Source: Epinephelus fuscoguttatus (lineage: Eukaryota > Chordata > Actinopteri > Perciformes > Serranidae). From it: 64,000 bases of DNA. The stretch covers positions 13,283,035 through 13,347,034 of the forward strand of contig NC_064772.1 in assembly GCF_011397635.1 (NCBI RefSeq). Direction: 5' to 3'. The notes under the pieces were generated by a model. That model was not told where the DNA came from and did not search any database. It saw only the letters and a program-made list of their open reading frames with translations. Numbering within the stretch: position 1 is the stretch's first letter; each line of letters opens with the position of its first letter. Positions 1 to 9,885 of the stretch are shown piece by piece. A program made the translations under genes and the position numbers.

Positions 1-2605
1 CTAGCTGGAGTCCCCCTAATTGAGAGCTCAGCTCCATCACATTATTACTAATGAACCGTGTCAGAATGATTTATGCTTTTTTTTTCTACAAGATGGCATA
101 AATAGCTTGAATTATTGGCAGCCATACTCAAGTTATAAATTAACATCCATTACCAAAAAAATCTTTGTATCATAGACGTAAAAGCTGATAGTTTTTGATG
201 GTATTTGAACATCTGGCTCTCATGATTACTTTGCCAACCCCTTTAATCTGCCTCTTCAGCCTTGTTGTGAGGCTTTTCTGCAGAAAATGGTCAAACGAGA
301 CCCCTAATAAATTGGAAAGTTGCCTGGTGTGGCTAGTTATTCTGACAGGCTGCCACCAGAGACCACAGCGTACACTGGGGCTTGTTAGAGGCATCCGCCA
401 TCCATTTGTGTTACTCACAGAACCTGCTATTTGATCCCACAGTGACCAGTTAAAGCTCGGGTTTCCTTGTTTGTGATCAGGTTATAGCCAGGTGTGAATG
501 GGGCGCTGAGAGAAAACGAAGGGAGTGTAATAGCTGGAGGTCGAGGCACAAGTGATTAGGAGTGTTTCTGCAGGCTGAGAGGAGACAGCATGCCAATGTT
601 ATTAAATCCTCATCTGCACAGAAACTCCTCACAAAACATGAATGAGGGAAGACTTCAAAGCTTTGGGACATTTCATAAGCTGGACCTTTGCCTTCATTCA
701 TGCCTCGCAGCTATTACCACAGTAACTGTTCGTTAATTAGCCATTTGCAGACTTCAACAACGTAATGAGCCCGCTAGATGACATTTGCTTGGATAGAGGC
801 TCTCTGGTGGTTGAATTAGCATCTGACAGGGCATACCTTCATATCTTTAGTGCACATGAGGTCTGAAAGCCTGTTTGTTCATTTTTAAATAAAAGGCTGG
901 AGCTACTCCTCGCACTACTATTGTCTCTGCCAGTAATTATCTCATTTTCCACCGACTGCTGCGGCACAGTCAGCGCTGTGTTTTATTGTCTGATGTATAA
1001 ATAGGCCGAATCTTGTGACTAGATCAAGGTCACTGCCCTTTATTGTGAATCCAACTGAAAGAATGAGGAAAATATTGTGTCCTTGCCGGCAAAAGGATCA
1101 CCCGAGTGGAACATTATATGAGGCAGTGGAATTGACGCCTAGACAGACAGTGTATAAATCTACTTTGGCTGAAAACACATTAAGTCTGCTGGTGTCTGTC
1201 TCTCCCGGCTCCATCTGTATCTAAGAGGTTTACTGCAGACTGAGCAACGTGTGTGAATATCGCAGCATAATTTAGTCATACTTCGCTGCTTTTACTGTGT
1301 GTGCCTTTTGGATTTGACAGTCCGCTATCATAAAGATGTTTAGGATGCGTTTATTAACAAAACTGTAGTGGAGGGAAAATGTGAGCACAGATATTAAAAC
1401 ACACTGTCATGGTGAGGTTGAGCAGCTTGATTAATGACTCTGGGTTATTATTATATATACTGATGTCCGAATAAGTAATAGTGAAGCTATCTGCAGCCAA
1501 CAAAGTATCTGATAAACATTAGCTAAACTTCTAGATATCTCTGCTCTTGTAGTCTTGACTAAATTTCTCTCTTTCCTATTTCTGCCATCCTTTCTCTGTT
1601 TTCTAAGGTTTTCAAAGGACTGGTGCAGCCATATTTAGCAGAATTTTTGCATCTTCCTACTCCAGTTAGAGCGCTAGATCAGATGCTTTTGGATGTTCCC
1701 AGATAAAGACACCAAAACAGTATCAGCCCCTAAACTCTGTAAAAGCTTACCTATATAAAACCTTTAAGTTGCTGCTGAAGACCCACCCCTATTGTTGGCA
1801 TACTCTGATTTGAGCTTGACACCTTTAATTGACTTTATCTTCTGTTGTGCTGCAATTCAATCTCTGTTATGCTTACTGTTTCATCTGTTGTTATTGTTGT
1901 TTGCCACTGAATTCTTTTGTTGTGGTATTTTGTGCCTGTTCAGCACTTTGGTCGGCTGCAGTTGGTTTTTAAATGTGTTCTGCAGATAGAGTTTGACTTG
2001 TCTTCCTCTTTGTTTTGTCTTTACATCCTGACAGGTTCACCCTTGCGCCGGAGCTCCATCCAGACTGGATGCTGCTGCTGTTCTTCACCCACACCCACTT
2101 AACTGTAACAGTAACACTGGGTCTGCTACTCATCCCTAAGGTAAAACATTACAAGTCATGCTTCACGTGTTATTCTACTTCCCTAAATGAAAAGTTAAAG
2201 AAAAAATAATGCTTTTATTTTTTGACAAAACGTCAGGACAGCCCTTTAATTTAACAAATGCTAAAAGAAATTGCTGTAACTATACTTTTTTTATTTCTTC
2301 CTAATCTTTGCATTTTCCTGCTTATGTCTTCTTTGTCAAGCCTCTTGTCACCTGCTTTTGAGAGTGTGACATAAATTAAAGGCTGTCAATATTATACATT
2401 TTGCTTATTGTCAACAAATCCCATGAAAAACAGCAATAAACTGGTCCTAGTAGGTAATGTGTATAAATCCAATGATACATAGTCCTCTGTGTCATCTGTC
2501 TTCTGGGTCCATTGTTATCCAAAAACTTTCATCATCAACTTTCATCCATTGCTGGATGACACGTTTCCGCATTACAATGAACGTGGCAACTGTAGTTAGT
2601 TTTAA
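1..2605. other. intron-like DNA upstream of gpr158 exons
   Basis: No coding exon recognised. All open frames are short, without protein-like composition or paired splice sites. Because the exons at 3911-6560 are the 3' end of gpr158 on the + strand, this stretch is most simply an intron of that gene. The only structured part is a LINE-like 3' relic near 1690-1995. Confidence 0.55.
1690..1995 (+). mobile_element. LINE 3'-end relic (L2/Rex1-like)
   Basis: A fragment resembling the 3' end of fish LINEs: a decayed stretch like the end of a reverse transcriptase ORF (a 'ctgaagacccacc' segment near 1777) followed by 'tgttcagcactttggtc' and 'ttttaaatgtgttctg', the usual 3' UTR wording of these elements. 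No intact reading frame. A similar relic on the other strand lies at 30865-31402. Assignment rests on remembered family wording, so the clade is uncertain. Confidence 0.4.
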
Positions 2606-3578
2606 AGGGACAGTTCACCCCAAAATCAAAAATACATATTTTTCATATTACCTGTAGTGCTCTTTATCAGTCTAGAATGTTTTGGTGTGAGTTGCATAGT
2701 ATTGGAGATATCAGCTGCAGAGATGTCTGCCTTTTCTACAGTATAATTGAACTAGAATACACTCTGCTTGTGGTGCTCAAAGAGACAAAAAAATACATTT
2801 AAAAAAAACTAAACAGCAATGGCTTGCTCATGTGTCAACTATAAGGCCTGACTTGTGAATATGTAAATTCATTTTAATTCCATTTTGCTGTTCCTTCCCC
2901 CTCTCTCTCTCTTGAATGTAGACTTGAGAATGTAAAATGTAATTCTAAGAAACAAAAGATATAAGTGCACACGAACATTTAAGTACAATGCCAGATATAC
3001 AAAACTCAGACCCTCCAGATCCTCCCCAGGATGTTTGTTCTTATGTTGTTTAGTTTATTGTTTTCTCCCCCTCCTTGTTGGGGTGTGTCTCTTTTCATTT
3101 GTATGAATACCTTAAATGAAAACTCAATAAAAAGTAAATGACAAAAAAAAACAACTAAACAGCAATGTCTCTTTCCAGAAATCGTGATCCATTTACTGAA
3201 GATAATAGCAGACCTCGTTGTGAGCAGTTTCATGTAGGAACTATTTTCTTTCTACTGAGTTACACCTGCTAATCATATCACAATGCAGAAGGAAGTGTGC
3301 ATCTACTCATGGACAAGAGGTTCCTGCTCACAGCAGCGAAAGATGTAAACAATAATGGCGTCCTCCTGATGCTAGGTGAGCTAGAAGAAGATGCATGCTT
3401 CTTTCTGCGCAGTGATACGTGTGTTACGCCATCTTGTTACATTATACTGGAGAGAAGGCAGACATCTTTATGGCCAATATATCCAGCACTTAGCAACTCA
3501 CATTAGAACAAGCTAGACTGATGAACAGCACTGCAGGTAAGTGGGAAAATATCTATTATTTTAGGTTGAACTGTCCCT
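2606..3578. mobile_element. TTAA-flanked inverted-repeat element (non-autonomous)
   Basis: Flanked by TTAA at 2602-2605 and 3579-3582. The ends are AGGGACAGTTCA and its reverse complement TGAACTGTCCCT, a perfect 12-bp terminal inverted repeat. There is no coding capacity. A truncated inverted copy sits at about 20045-20365. The element is interrupted by a poly(A)-tailed retroposon (2822-3152). The TTAA duplication is used by the piggyBac and Kolobok superfamilies; the AGG-type terminus favours Kolobok (inference from remembered termini). Confidence 0.8.
2822..3152 (+). mobile_element. retroposon with 15-bp target duplication
   Basis: The insertion is bracketed by the direct repeat aactaaacagcaatg at 2807-2821 and 3153-3167. 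It ends in a poly(A)-like tail with an upstream AATAAA near 3125, as expected of target-primed reverse transcription. The related copy at about 20045-20365 lacks the insert, so the empty site is visible in this window. The source could be a LINE 3' end or a short processed transcript; no reading frame is left. Confidence 0.7.
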
Positions 3579-3910
3579 TTAAGCCAAGCCCACATACACC
3601 ATCCTGCTGCTGTAAATACTAACTAAAGCACCAAATGTGTATTCATGAGCAGTTCCAAACAGATGCACTACAGTGCCCAGCTGTTTTAGGAAATAATTTA
3701 GCCTTTTTAAAAATGAATGACATGTTTTTCAAGATTTAAATCTTCAGTAGGAAACATTGGGCTTTGGGGTGAGAGTCAGGAGGGAAAACATTGATGGCTT
3801 TGATGTTTCATGAGATTTGTTTGTTGATGATTAGAAAGTCATAAGTATTATTATTTACCGTTCACCTTTTTTCTCAAGAAATTTTGTTTTCCTATATGCT
3901 CCTCCACCAG

Positions 3911-6560
3911 TTCCTGTTTGCTGGCACCCACATGAGAGATGATATAGCCTCTGAGGCCTATGAGGACGAGCTGGACATGGGTCGCTCTGGATCCTATCTT
4001 AATAGCAGCATCACATCAGCATGGAGCGAACACAGTCTGGACCCTGAGGACATTCGGGTGAGCAGTGTTTCCTTTAACTCTTTATTCTCTATTGTATAAC
4101 CTGGTCATATCTTTTTAAATCGTCCAAAAATACTGAGCCATGGCAGTTTTTTATTTCAGACACCAGACGAAATGGGCCATCTCAGTTCTATTAATGGCTG
4201 TGGCGTAAGGTCTTGCGACAGTCTTTGGGAAAAACGTACCAACGTGAGCAGAGATTTCTGTTTGTCTGTTAGAGCTGAAGAAGTCTCTCTACCAAAATAT
4301 TTGGGAAAGCCTATTTACCAGAGGACATTCATTGTATTGGATGGGCATAGAGACAGAAGTAAATTAAAGACCTGAGCTTCGAGGCTGTTTCAGACCTAAC
4401 ATTAAAACACACTCCTTATTTGATGCTGTTCAAGACTGTCCTGTCTTTGCTTTTTTTCAGCACGCATGTTATATTCCGTAGTGCATCTTTTATCAACCGT
4501 TTGTAGTCACGTGTCATGAACCTGTACTGCATGTTCTCTGTGCAGTAGAATGTCTGCTTTTTTTGTAACAGTGTTTTAATTAGAAATCCCTTTTTTTAAG
4601 CAAAACTAAATTTGATTCTTTGCTCTAAACAGGCAACTTTGCTTCTGTCTTTCCCCTTGATTCTTTTCTGAAAATGTAGGAGGAGCTGAAGAAACTCTAC
4701 TCCCAGCTGGAGATTTACAAGAGGAAGAAGATGCTGGCTAACAACCCTCATCTTCAGAAGAAGCGGAGCTCCAAGAAAGGGCTGGGTCGCTCGCTGATGA
4801 GGCGCATCACTGAGATTCCAGAATCGGTGCACCGGCAATGCAGCCGTGAAGATAAGGAGGGCGGAGAACATGGGAGCAACCGTAACAGCATTTGTATGCT
4901 GAAGAAGAACCCTTTCGATCCAGCTCACCCAGGAAAGCCAGCGAAGGAGGAGACTCTAAAGAACAAGGTTTTCTCCCTCAAGAAGTCTCACAGCAGCTAC
5001 GACCACGTCCGTGACCAGAGTGAGGACTCCAACAGCTCAGCGACAGACAAGATGGAGGTGACCCCAGCTGAAGGCTCTCTCCTGGATACACTTATGGGCA
5101 AAAAGCTGGTCAAGAAGAAGTCCAGTGAGAATATAAGTGCCCCCAGTGAATCTACGGAATCAGTTCCTTTGGTGTGTAAGTCAGCCAGTGCCCATAACCT
5201 CACTGCAGACAAGAAACCAATTCACCCCAGAGCCTCTATGCTGCAGAAGTCCCTCAGTGTCATTGCCAGTGCCAAAGAGAAGACTTTGGGCTTGACAGGA
5301 AAGACCCAGAGCACGGAGGACAGCAATAAGAAGAGTCAGCCAAAGAGCAAAGACACAAAGGCCAATGCAGACCCGGAAAACGAGTGCCAACCCAAAATGA
5401 TTATCAGTCAGTCTGTTGAGTACAAACAGACTGCGGCAGCAGGCAAGATCATGAAACAGCCGGTGAGCGGTAGCCAGCCTACAATCTGCTCTGATCCAGT
5501 CAAGGGAAAAGACCTCTATGATCTCTCTGAAGTGTGTCCCTGGGAGGTGGAGGATCTCCCAACTCCGTCTGAAAACAAGGTCCAAAAGCATGTATCTATT
5601 GCACCAAAGGAAACCACGACGGTTCATGGGGGTAGCACCAAGGGAGGCAAATCTCATCAGCAGAAGCAGAAAGCTTCTGATCATCCTCCGTCGAGTAGAA
5701 GGCATTCAAAGGAGCTACAGAGGTCAACCGCTGTACGAGCAGAGGTATGTCCGTGGGAGGATGGAGGTGAAAGTCAAGGCAGTCAAGTGGAAGGATCCAA
5801 GCAACAAACAAACAGTCAGGCTAGCAAACCTGCTAAGACACAGCAGCCACATTCTACAACAGAGAGCTCCAAAACGAACCGGATGGATGTTTGTCCATGG
5901 GACTTTGAAGAGGCTCAAAAGACAACAGAGACAGCTCGATCACTGGATATGACATCACAAAGAAAAAGCCCCTCTCCTGTGGATGGGAGAGGGAGGAGTA
6001 CCCTTTCAGATCCATCCAAAGCAGGAGGCTCACTCCAGCCACCACCTTCAAAAGCTGATGTCTGTCCCTGGGACTTCGAAAGCACTGCCGTGTCTCCAAA
6101 TTCTGAGAGGACACCTAGTCCCTCTCGAGCACCCAAAACCAAGGAATCCCCATCAAACAAGAAGGATACCCCTTCCACAAGAACAGTTGAGAAAGAGAAA
6201 TCAAAAGACGCTGATGATGAGAAAAGTAGAACAAAAGCGAAAGACAAGAGTAAATCTTCAGAGAAACACGTGAGCCAGCAAAAAATGGCTGAGGTATGCC
6301 CGTGGGATGTAGAGAGTCATCAGGAAGTGCCAGTGGTAGAAAAAAGGAAAAGCGCGAATGTGGGAGCAGCCAAAGTAAAGCCGGCTGAAGTCTGTCCGTG
6401 GGATTTTGAGGATACATCAGATAAAAAAGGTACAGACAAAAGTGCTTCAGTAGTGAAACAGAGCAGTCCAAATCCTAAAGGCGGAGCTCCGAGTGCTGCC
6501 AAAAAGGCAGATGTTTGTCCCTGGGACTTTGAGGATAGCACATCGAGCAAGAAGGCATGA
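3911..6560 (+). CDS. gpr158: GPR158, C-terminal cytoplasmic tail (last two exons, partial)
   Basis: GPR158 is an orphan class C GPCR of neuronal membranes that scaffolds RGS7-Gbeta5 and tunes Go/cAMP signalling. Two exons are visible. Exon 3911-4057 (acceptor after ccaccag, donor gtgagc, phase 0) encodes the conserved acidic segment with AYEDELDMGRSGS and SAWSEHSLDPEDIR. Exon 4680-6560 (acceptor ttttctgaaaatgtag, stop TGA at 6558) encodes 626 residues. It begins EELKKLYSQLEIYKRKKM, a short coiled coil, followed by the family blocks KKGLGRSLMRRITEIPE and ESVPLVCKSASAHNL. Seven VCPW[E/D] motifs then fill the rest of the tail to the end. The receptor domains lie upstream, outside the window. The tail appears longer and richer in CPW motifs than the mammalian protein as I recall it. 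The paralogue GPR179 also has many such motifs, but the blocks named above fit GPR158. Which teleost duplicate (a or b) cannot be decided. The start of exon 3911 is chosen by frame and acceptor. Confidence 0.93.
5532..6527 (+). repeat. gpr158: seven VCPW[E/D] motifs in the GPR158 tail
   Basis: Motif codons start at 5532, 5745, 5889, 6060, 6294, 6390 and 6513. The first two read VCPWE, the last five VCPWD, four of these followed by FE. Spacers of about 27-73 residues are Ser/Lys/Pro rich, low in order and unlike one another. In this family the CPWE motifs are reported as docking points for signalling partners; the partner in fish is not known to me. The last motif ends 10 codons before the stop. 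Confidence 0.95.
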
Positions 6561-7917
6561 CACTCAACCTTAACGGACCACTGAAATTATAGTTATTGAT
6601 GTATACTTTTTTTCACTTTGAAATCGTTAAATATTTACTATTAGTACGGTGACTTGGAAGAAAAGTTGATCAAGTTCCACAAGTTGCCTTCCTTTCCGAG
6701 GTTTTGTTCCTGTTTTACCTATTTTGAAAATAAGTAAAATGTACAAAAAAACAAAACAAAGTCATGACGAGCATTCCAGATTATTACAGGAAGATCCTGA
6801 AGATAAATCTTAGACTAATTATGCAACTTTTGATTCAGCCTTTTCACTTCACGAGCAATGTTGGAAAATCTGCATTTATCATGTATTCTGTACTCAGTCA
6901 TAAATTCTTACATAGTTCTTTTTGTCTATAAACATCATCAGTTAATGGATATGACATGAGAAAAGGATTTGTAGAGAAAAGTAAGGTTGATGTACAAAAC
7001 AGCAAAAGTGAAAGCCAAAGAAAAAGGGAACATTTTGCAAAGAGGGATGTTGGTTTTAAGGCGGTAAAGTTAATTTATTAGTTTGTGTCCAACTCTTGGC
7101 ACAGCGAGAAGGACTCAGTGAGGATATCAGTCTATAGCACTTTAGCCAACTCCATAAATTAAGAACTGAGGACAGACTCTGTTCCTCTTGTACATTTTGT
7201 CTTCTTATTTTCAACTTCACGGCATGATTCCACACAGGATATCACACGCCGACCAAACTTAGACATGTTTTTGTTTAGATCTATTTAATTGTAGTTCTCG
7301 GCAGATTAAAATGCTTCCAGGTCTGCAGAGATGTACTGTATGTGCCTAACTTACTAGCATTGTCTTGTATCAGTCTGAAGTGAAGCAAGTGGCTTCTCCT
7401 TCAGCACTTTTGTGACGGTGAATTATATAAACAGCATGCACAGCCAGGTATCGAGAGTAGTTGGATCCTACCGGTTTGTCAACTAAAACAGTTAATGTGT
7501 TGACAAATATATAATGATGTTTCTTTTCTCCTTTTCCTGCTTTCATATTTCCAGAAGCTCATTCAGGGTGGTGACGATTATATGAGAGCAGCATTAACAT
7601 GAATGTGTGACAAAATGGCTCATATGTACACTGTAAAAAGTAGGAATAGATAAGTACTGGGGGAATACTGAGGAAATAATTTGCACCAGCTTTCTTTATA
7701 AATCCAGCATGGGTCTTTGTGTTGGCTTGCACCAAGTGTGTGTGTGTCTGTGGACACAATATCATGAATTTAAAGTGAAAATGTAATTCTGTACATCATC
7801 AAGTCCTGGCAGCGCTCTCTGTCCTTACACTCCCACTGTCTCAAACACCCAAACTAAAAAAAAAGGTGAGCAGGTAATGATTTAATTTTCAGACAGAGAA
7901 CAGATAGAAGCTGATGC
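6561..7917 (+). other. gpr158: probable gpr158 3' UTR, end not determined
   Basis: Unique-looking AT-rich sequence follows the stop codon with no repeat until 7918. I find no AATAAA here; an ATTAAA lies at 7305-7310. Canonical AATAAA hexamers occur much later, at 8871 (inside a transposon), 11172 and 12430. The last is followed by a GT-rich stretch, so a 3' UTR of almost 6 kb is possible. Transcript ends cannot be fixed from sequence alone. Confidence 0.5.
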
Positions 7918-8271
7918 TTAAAGGATAGTATCGCTTAATTATAACTTGGGTCTTATTTTCTAAGTTTTGGAAATTATTCCAATTGGTAATAACAACGTTG
8001 TACTTGCTGGGACCTGGAATGAAGAAACATAAGTAGTCAGATGGATATACATACAGTATAAAATGTATCATTTTACCTTTGACCTACCATACTTACTGTT
8101 TCGCCTTGACATAGTGGTCCTGTGAGGCCCTGACACACCAAGCTGACTGTCAGCCGTTGGTCAACCTCGGGTCTTCGATAACCGTATAATAATTGTTGTA
8201 CCTGTAAGTCGGATACTACAACCTGCCTTGATCTCACCCGCGGCCATTTTTGTGGCCATTTATTTATTTTC

Positions 8272-8307
8272 AGATTTAGCTATTCCTATTTAGGAATAGC
8301 TAAATCT
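8272..8307. repeat. perfect 17-bp-arm palindrome
   Basis: Arms AGATTTAGCTATTCCTA and TAGGAATAGCTAAATCT pair perfectly over 17 bp around a 2-base TT loop. It could be a residual transposon end-to-end junction or a hairpin in a transcript; nothing nearby shows a function. Confidence 0.9.
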
Positions 8308-8361
8308 AATCTACTAAGCCTTTTACGGCACTTACATATAAAGATGACACTGCTGTTATTA

Positions 8362-8533
8362 AGGGCTGTCCATACCAAGAACGATAACTACAACAGCAAC
8401 AACAATATTAGCATCCACACTGAAGAGCGATAATTGTGGTGTGGACTTCACCATTCAGTTGACTTAGAACAATTTGTAAAACTATACGTTTGTAGTTATT
8501 GTCATAGTTATCATTCTTGGTTTGGACGGCCCT
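8362..8533. mobile_element. 172-bp foldback MITE
   Basis: The ends pair as AGGGCTGTCCATACCAAGAA against TTCTTGGTTTGGACGGCCCT, and pairing goes on inward (ACGATAACTA against TAGTTATCAT). There is no coding capacity, and no clear target duplication was found. The length and the AGGGC end resemble hAT-type MITEs. Confidence 0.7.
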
Positions 8534-9068
8534 GAAATAATCTAAAAAGCTCTAACTGGTTGATTGTTTTTCCAATGGAGGGAAACAGCCATCAGTTACC
8601 ACAAGACCAGATGTCATTAATTATGTAATAAATTGAAGAAATACAGCAGGTGACGATTTAGAGACCTAGAACCAGTCTTAGATGATCCTTGACCTTTTAG
8701 GTGCACTCACTCACATATTTTAACGTGAAATAATAATTGCTCTGATTTGGCTAAACCTGTCTAATCACATGCCCAGTTGTGTTTCCTGTCTTGTCAGACT
8801 TAATTACTTTGTTTACATTGGTGAGTACAATGTTGTTATAACGAATAGAAACAGTGGTCATTACACCAAAAATAAAAACCCAAGTTCATTTAAAGCAGAG
8901 CTATCCTGTAATATTTAGATATGATAATATTACTATAGCACCAATATACAGCAGTAGTATCCTTTCATATTTGAAATATCAGAGTGTAAGCACTATACTG
9001 CCATTTTTTCTGTACGTTTCTTTATTGAAAGTTCACAAATAGCGTAAGACATGTTCTTCCCAGTTTAA

Positions 9069-9881
9069 AGGGAAACTTTGTTATTTTTGAACCTGTAGCT
9101 TATTTTCCCGTTTTTGTGTCTAAGTGACTACTGGGAACAACAGTTTTTAAAATTGGTCCAGCAGCAACTGAAACAGGCTGTAAAATAACCACCTGGGGCA
9201 TGTTGACACTGTCAATGTGCGTTCAGTAAAGGTGCCTGTTTTTGCCACTGACAGGCTCAGATTGTGATTCTAAGTGTCTGACAACGTTATGGAAAGGATC
9301 CTCACAGAGACAAAGTTTCTTGTTAAAGACGACATTTGACGCCCATTTGAACAGGTTCCGTGTTTGGCTTTCAAATGGTGATGACTTACTTGTAAATGAA
9401 TGAAAACACATTGAAATCCTCATAAATAGATAGTTAGAAACCTCAGGTTTATAAAGATATATGACATGTCTATGTTTCATGTAGGTTGGTGGAGTGTAAC
9501 ATTCATTTATAATCACCTGGCGAGATTTAATTTCTCTATTCAAATAATTCCATGGATAGCCTTAAAATGTTCTATAAGGGTGGTTCTATTAGGCGTTATA
9601 TGAGGTAAAGAAAGGTCTGCCTCTTTAGGGACCATTTCCATAATGTTGTCAGAAACTTCTAACAATCTGAGCCTGTCAATGACAAAAACAAGCACTTTTA
9701 GCGGACACAAAGTGATGAGGTGCAAATGCAGAGTGGACTGGTTTCATTGCAGCCTGTTTGGTGGCTGCCTGCTGCAGCTCTGTCTCTTAACACTGGACCT
9801 GTTTCAAAAATTGTTGGCTCCATAAATCACTAAGACACATGGGAAAATAGGGTCGTGGTTGATAAATAGTAAAGTTACCCT
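9069..9881. mobile_element. TTAA-flanked inverted-repeat element
   Basis: TTAA at 9065-9068 and 9882-9885. The ends are AGGGAAACTTTG and, reversed, AGGGTAACTTTA, both followed by a degenerate 'TATTTTCCC' block. Open frames inside are short and not protein-like. Non-autonomous member of the same TTAA/AGG class as 2606, 13780, 17107, 33903 and 44023, but a different internal sequence. Confidence 0.75.
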
Positions 9882-9885
9882 TTAA

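Larger units (their letters stand above)
7922..8907. mobile_element. decayed TTAA-type element
   Basis: The left end is TTAA (7918-7921) followed by AGGATAGTATCGCTTAA, and the right end reads as the reverse complement of AGGATAGCTCTGCTTTAAA with the flanking TTAA mutated to GTAA. Both ends continue into a shared 'AACTTGGGT' stretch. Non-coding. It contains a perfect hairpin (8272-8307) and a smaller foldback element (8362-8533), so it is probably a nest. Confidence 0.6.

Noticed and set aside
4172-4375. Open frame between the two gpr158 exons
   Set aside because: It lies in the intron defined by good splice sites at 4057 and 4680 and does not resemble GPR158.
4596-6550. Several open frames antisense to, or in other frames of, the gpr158 last exon
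   Set aside because: They shadow a well supported coding exon with conserved protein blocks and have no recognisable content of their own.
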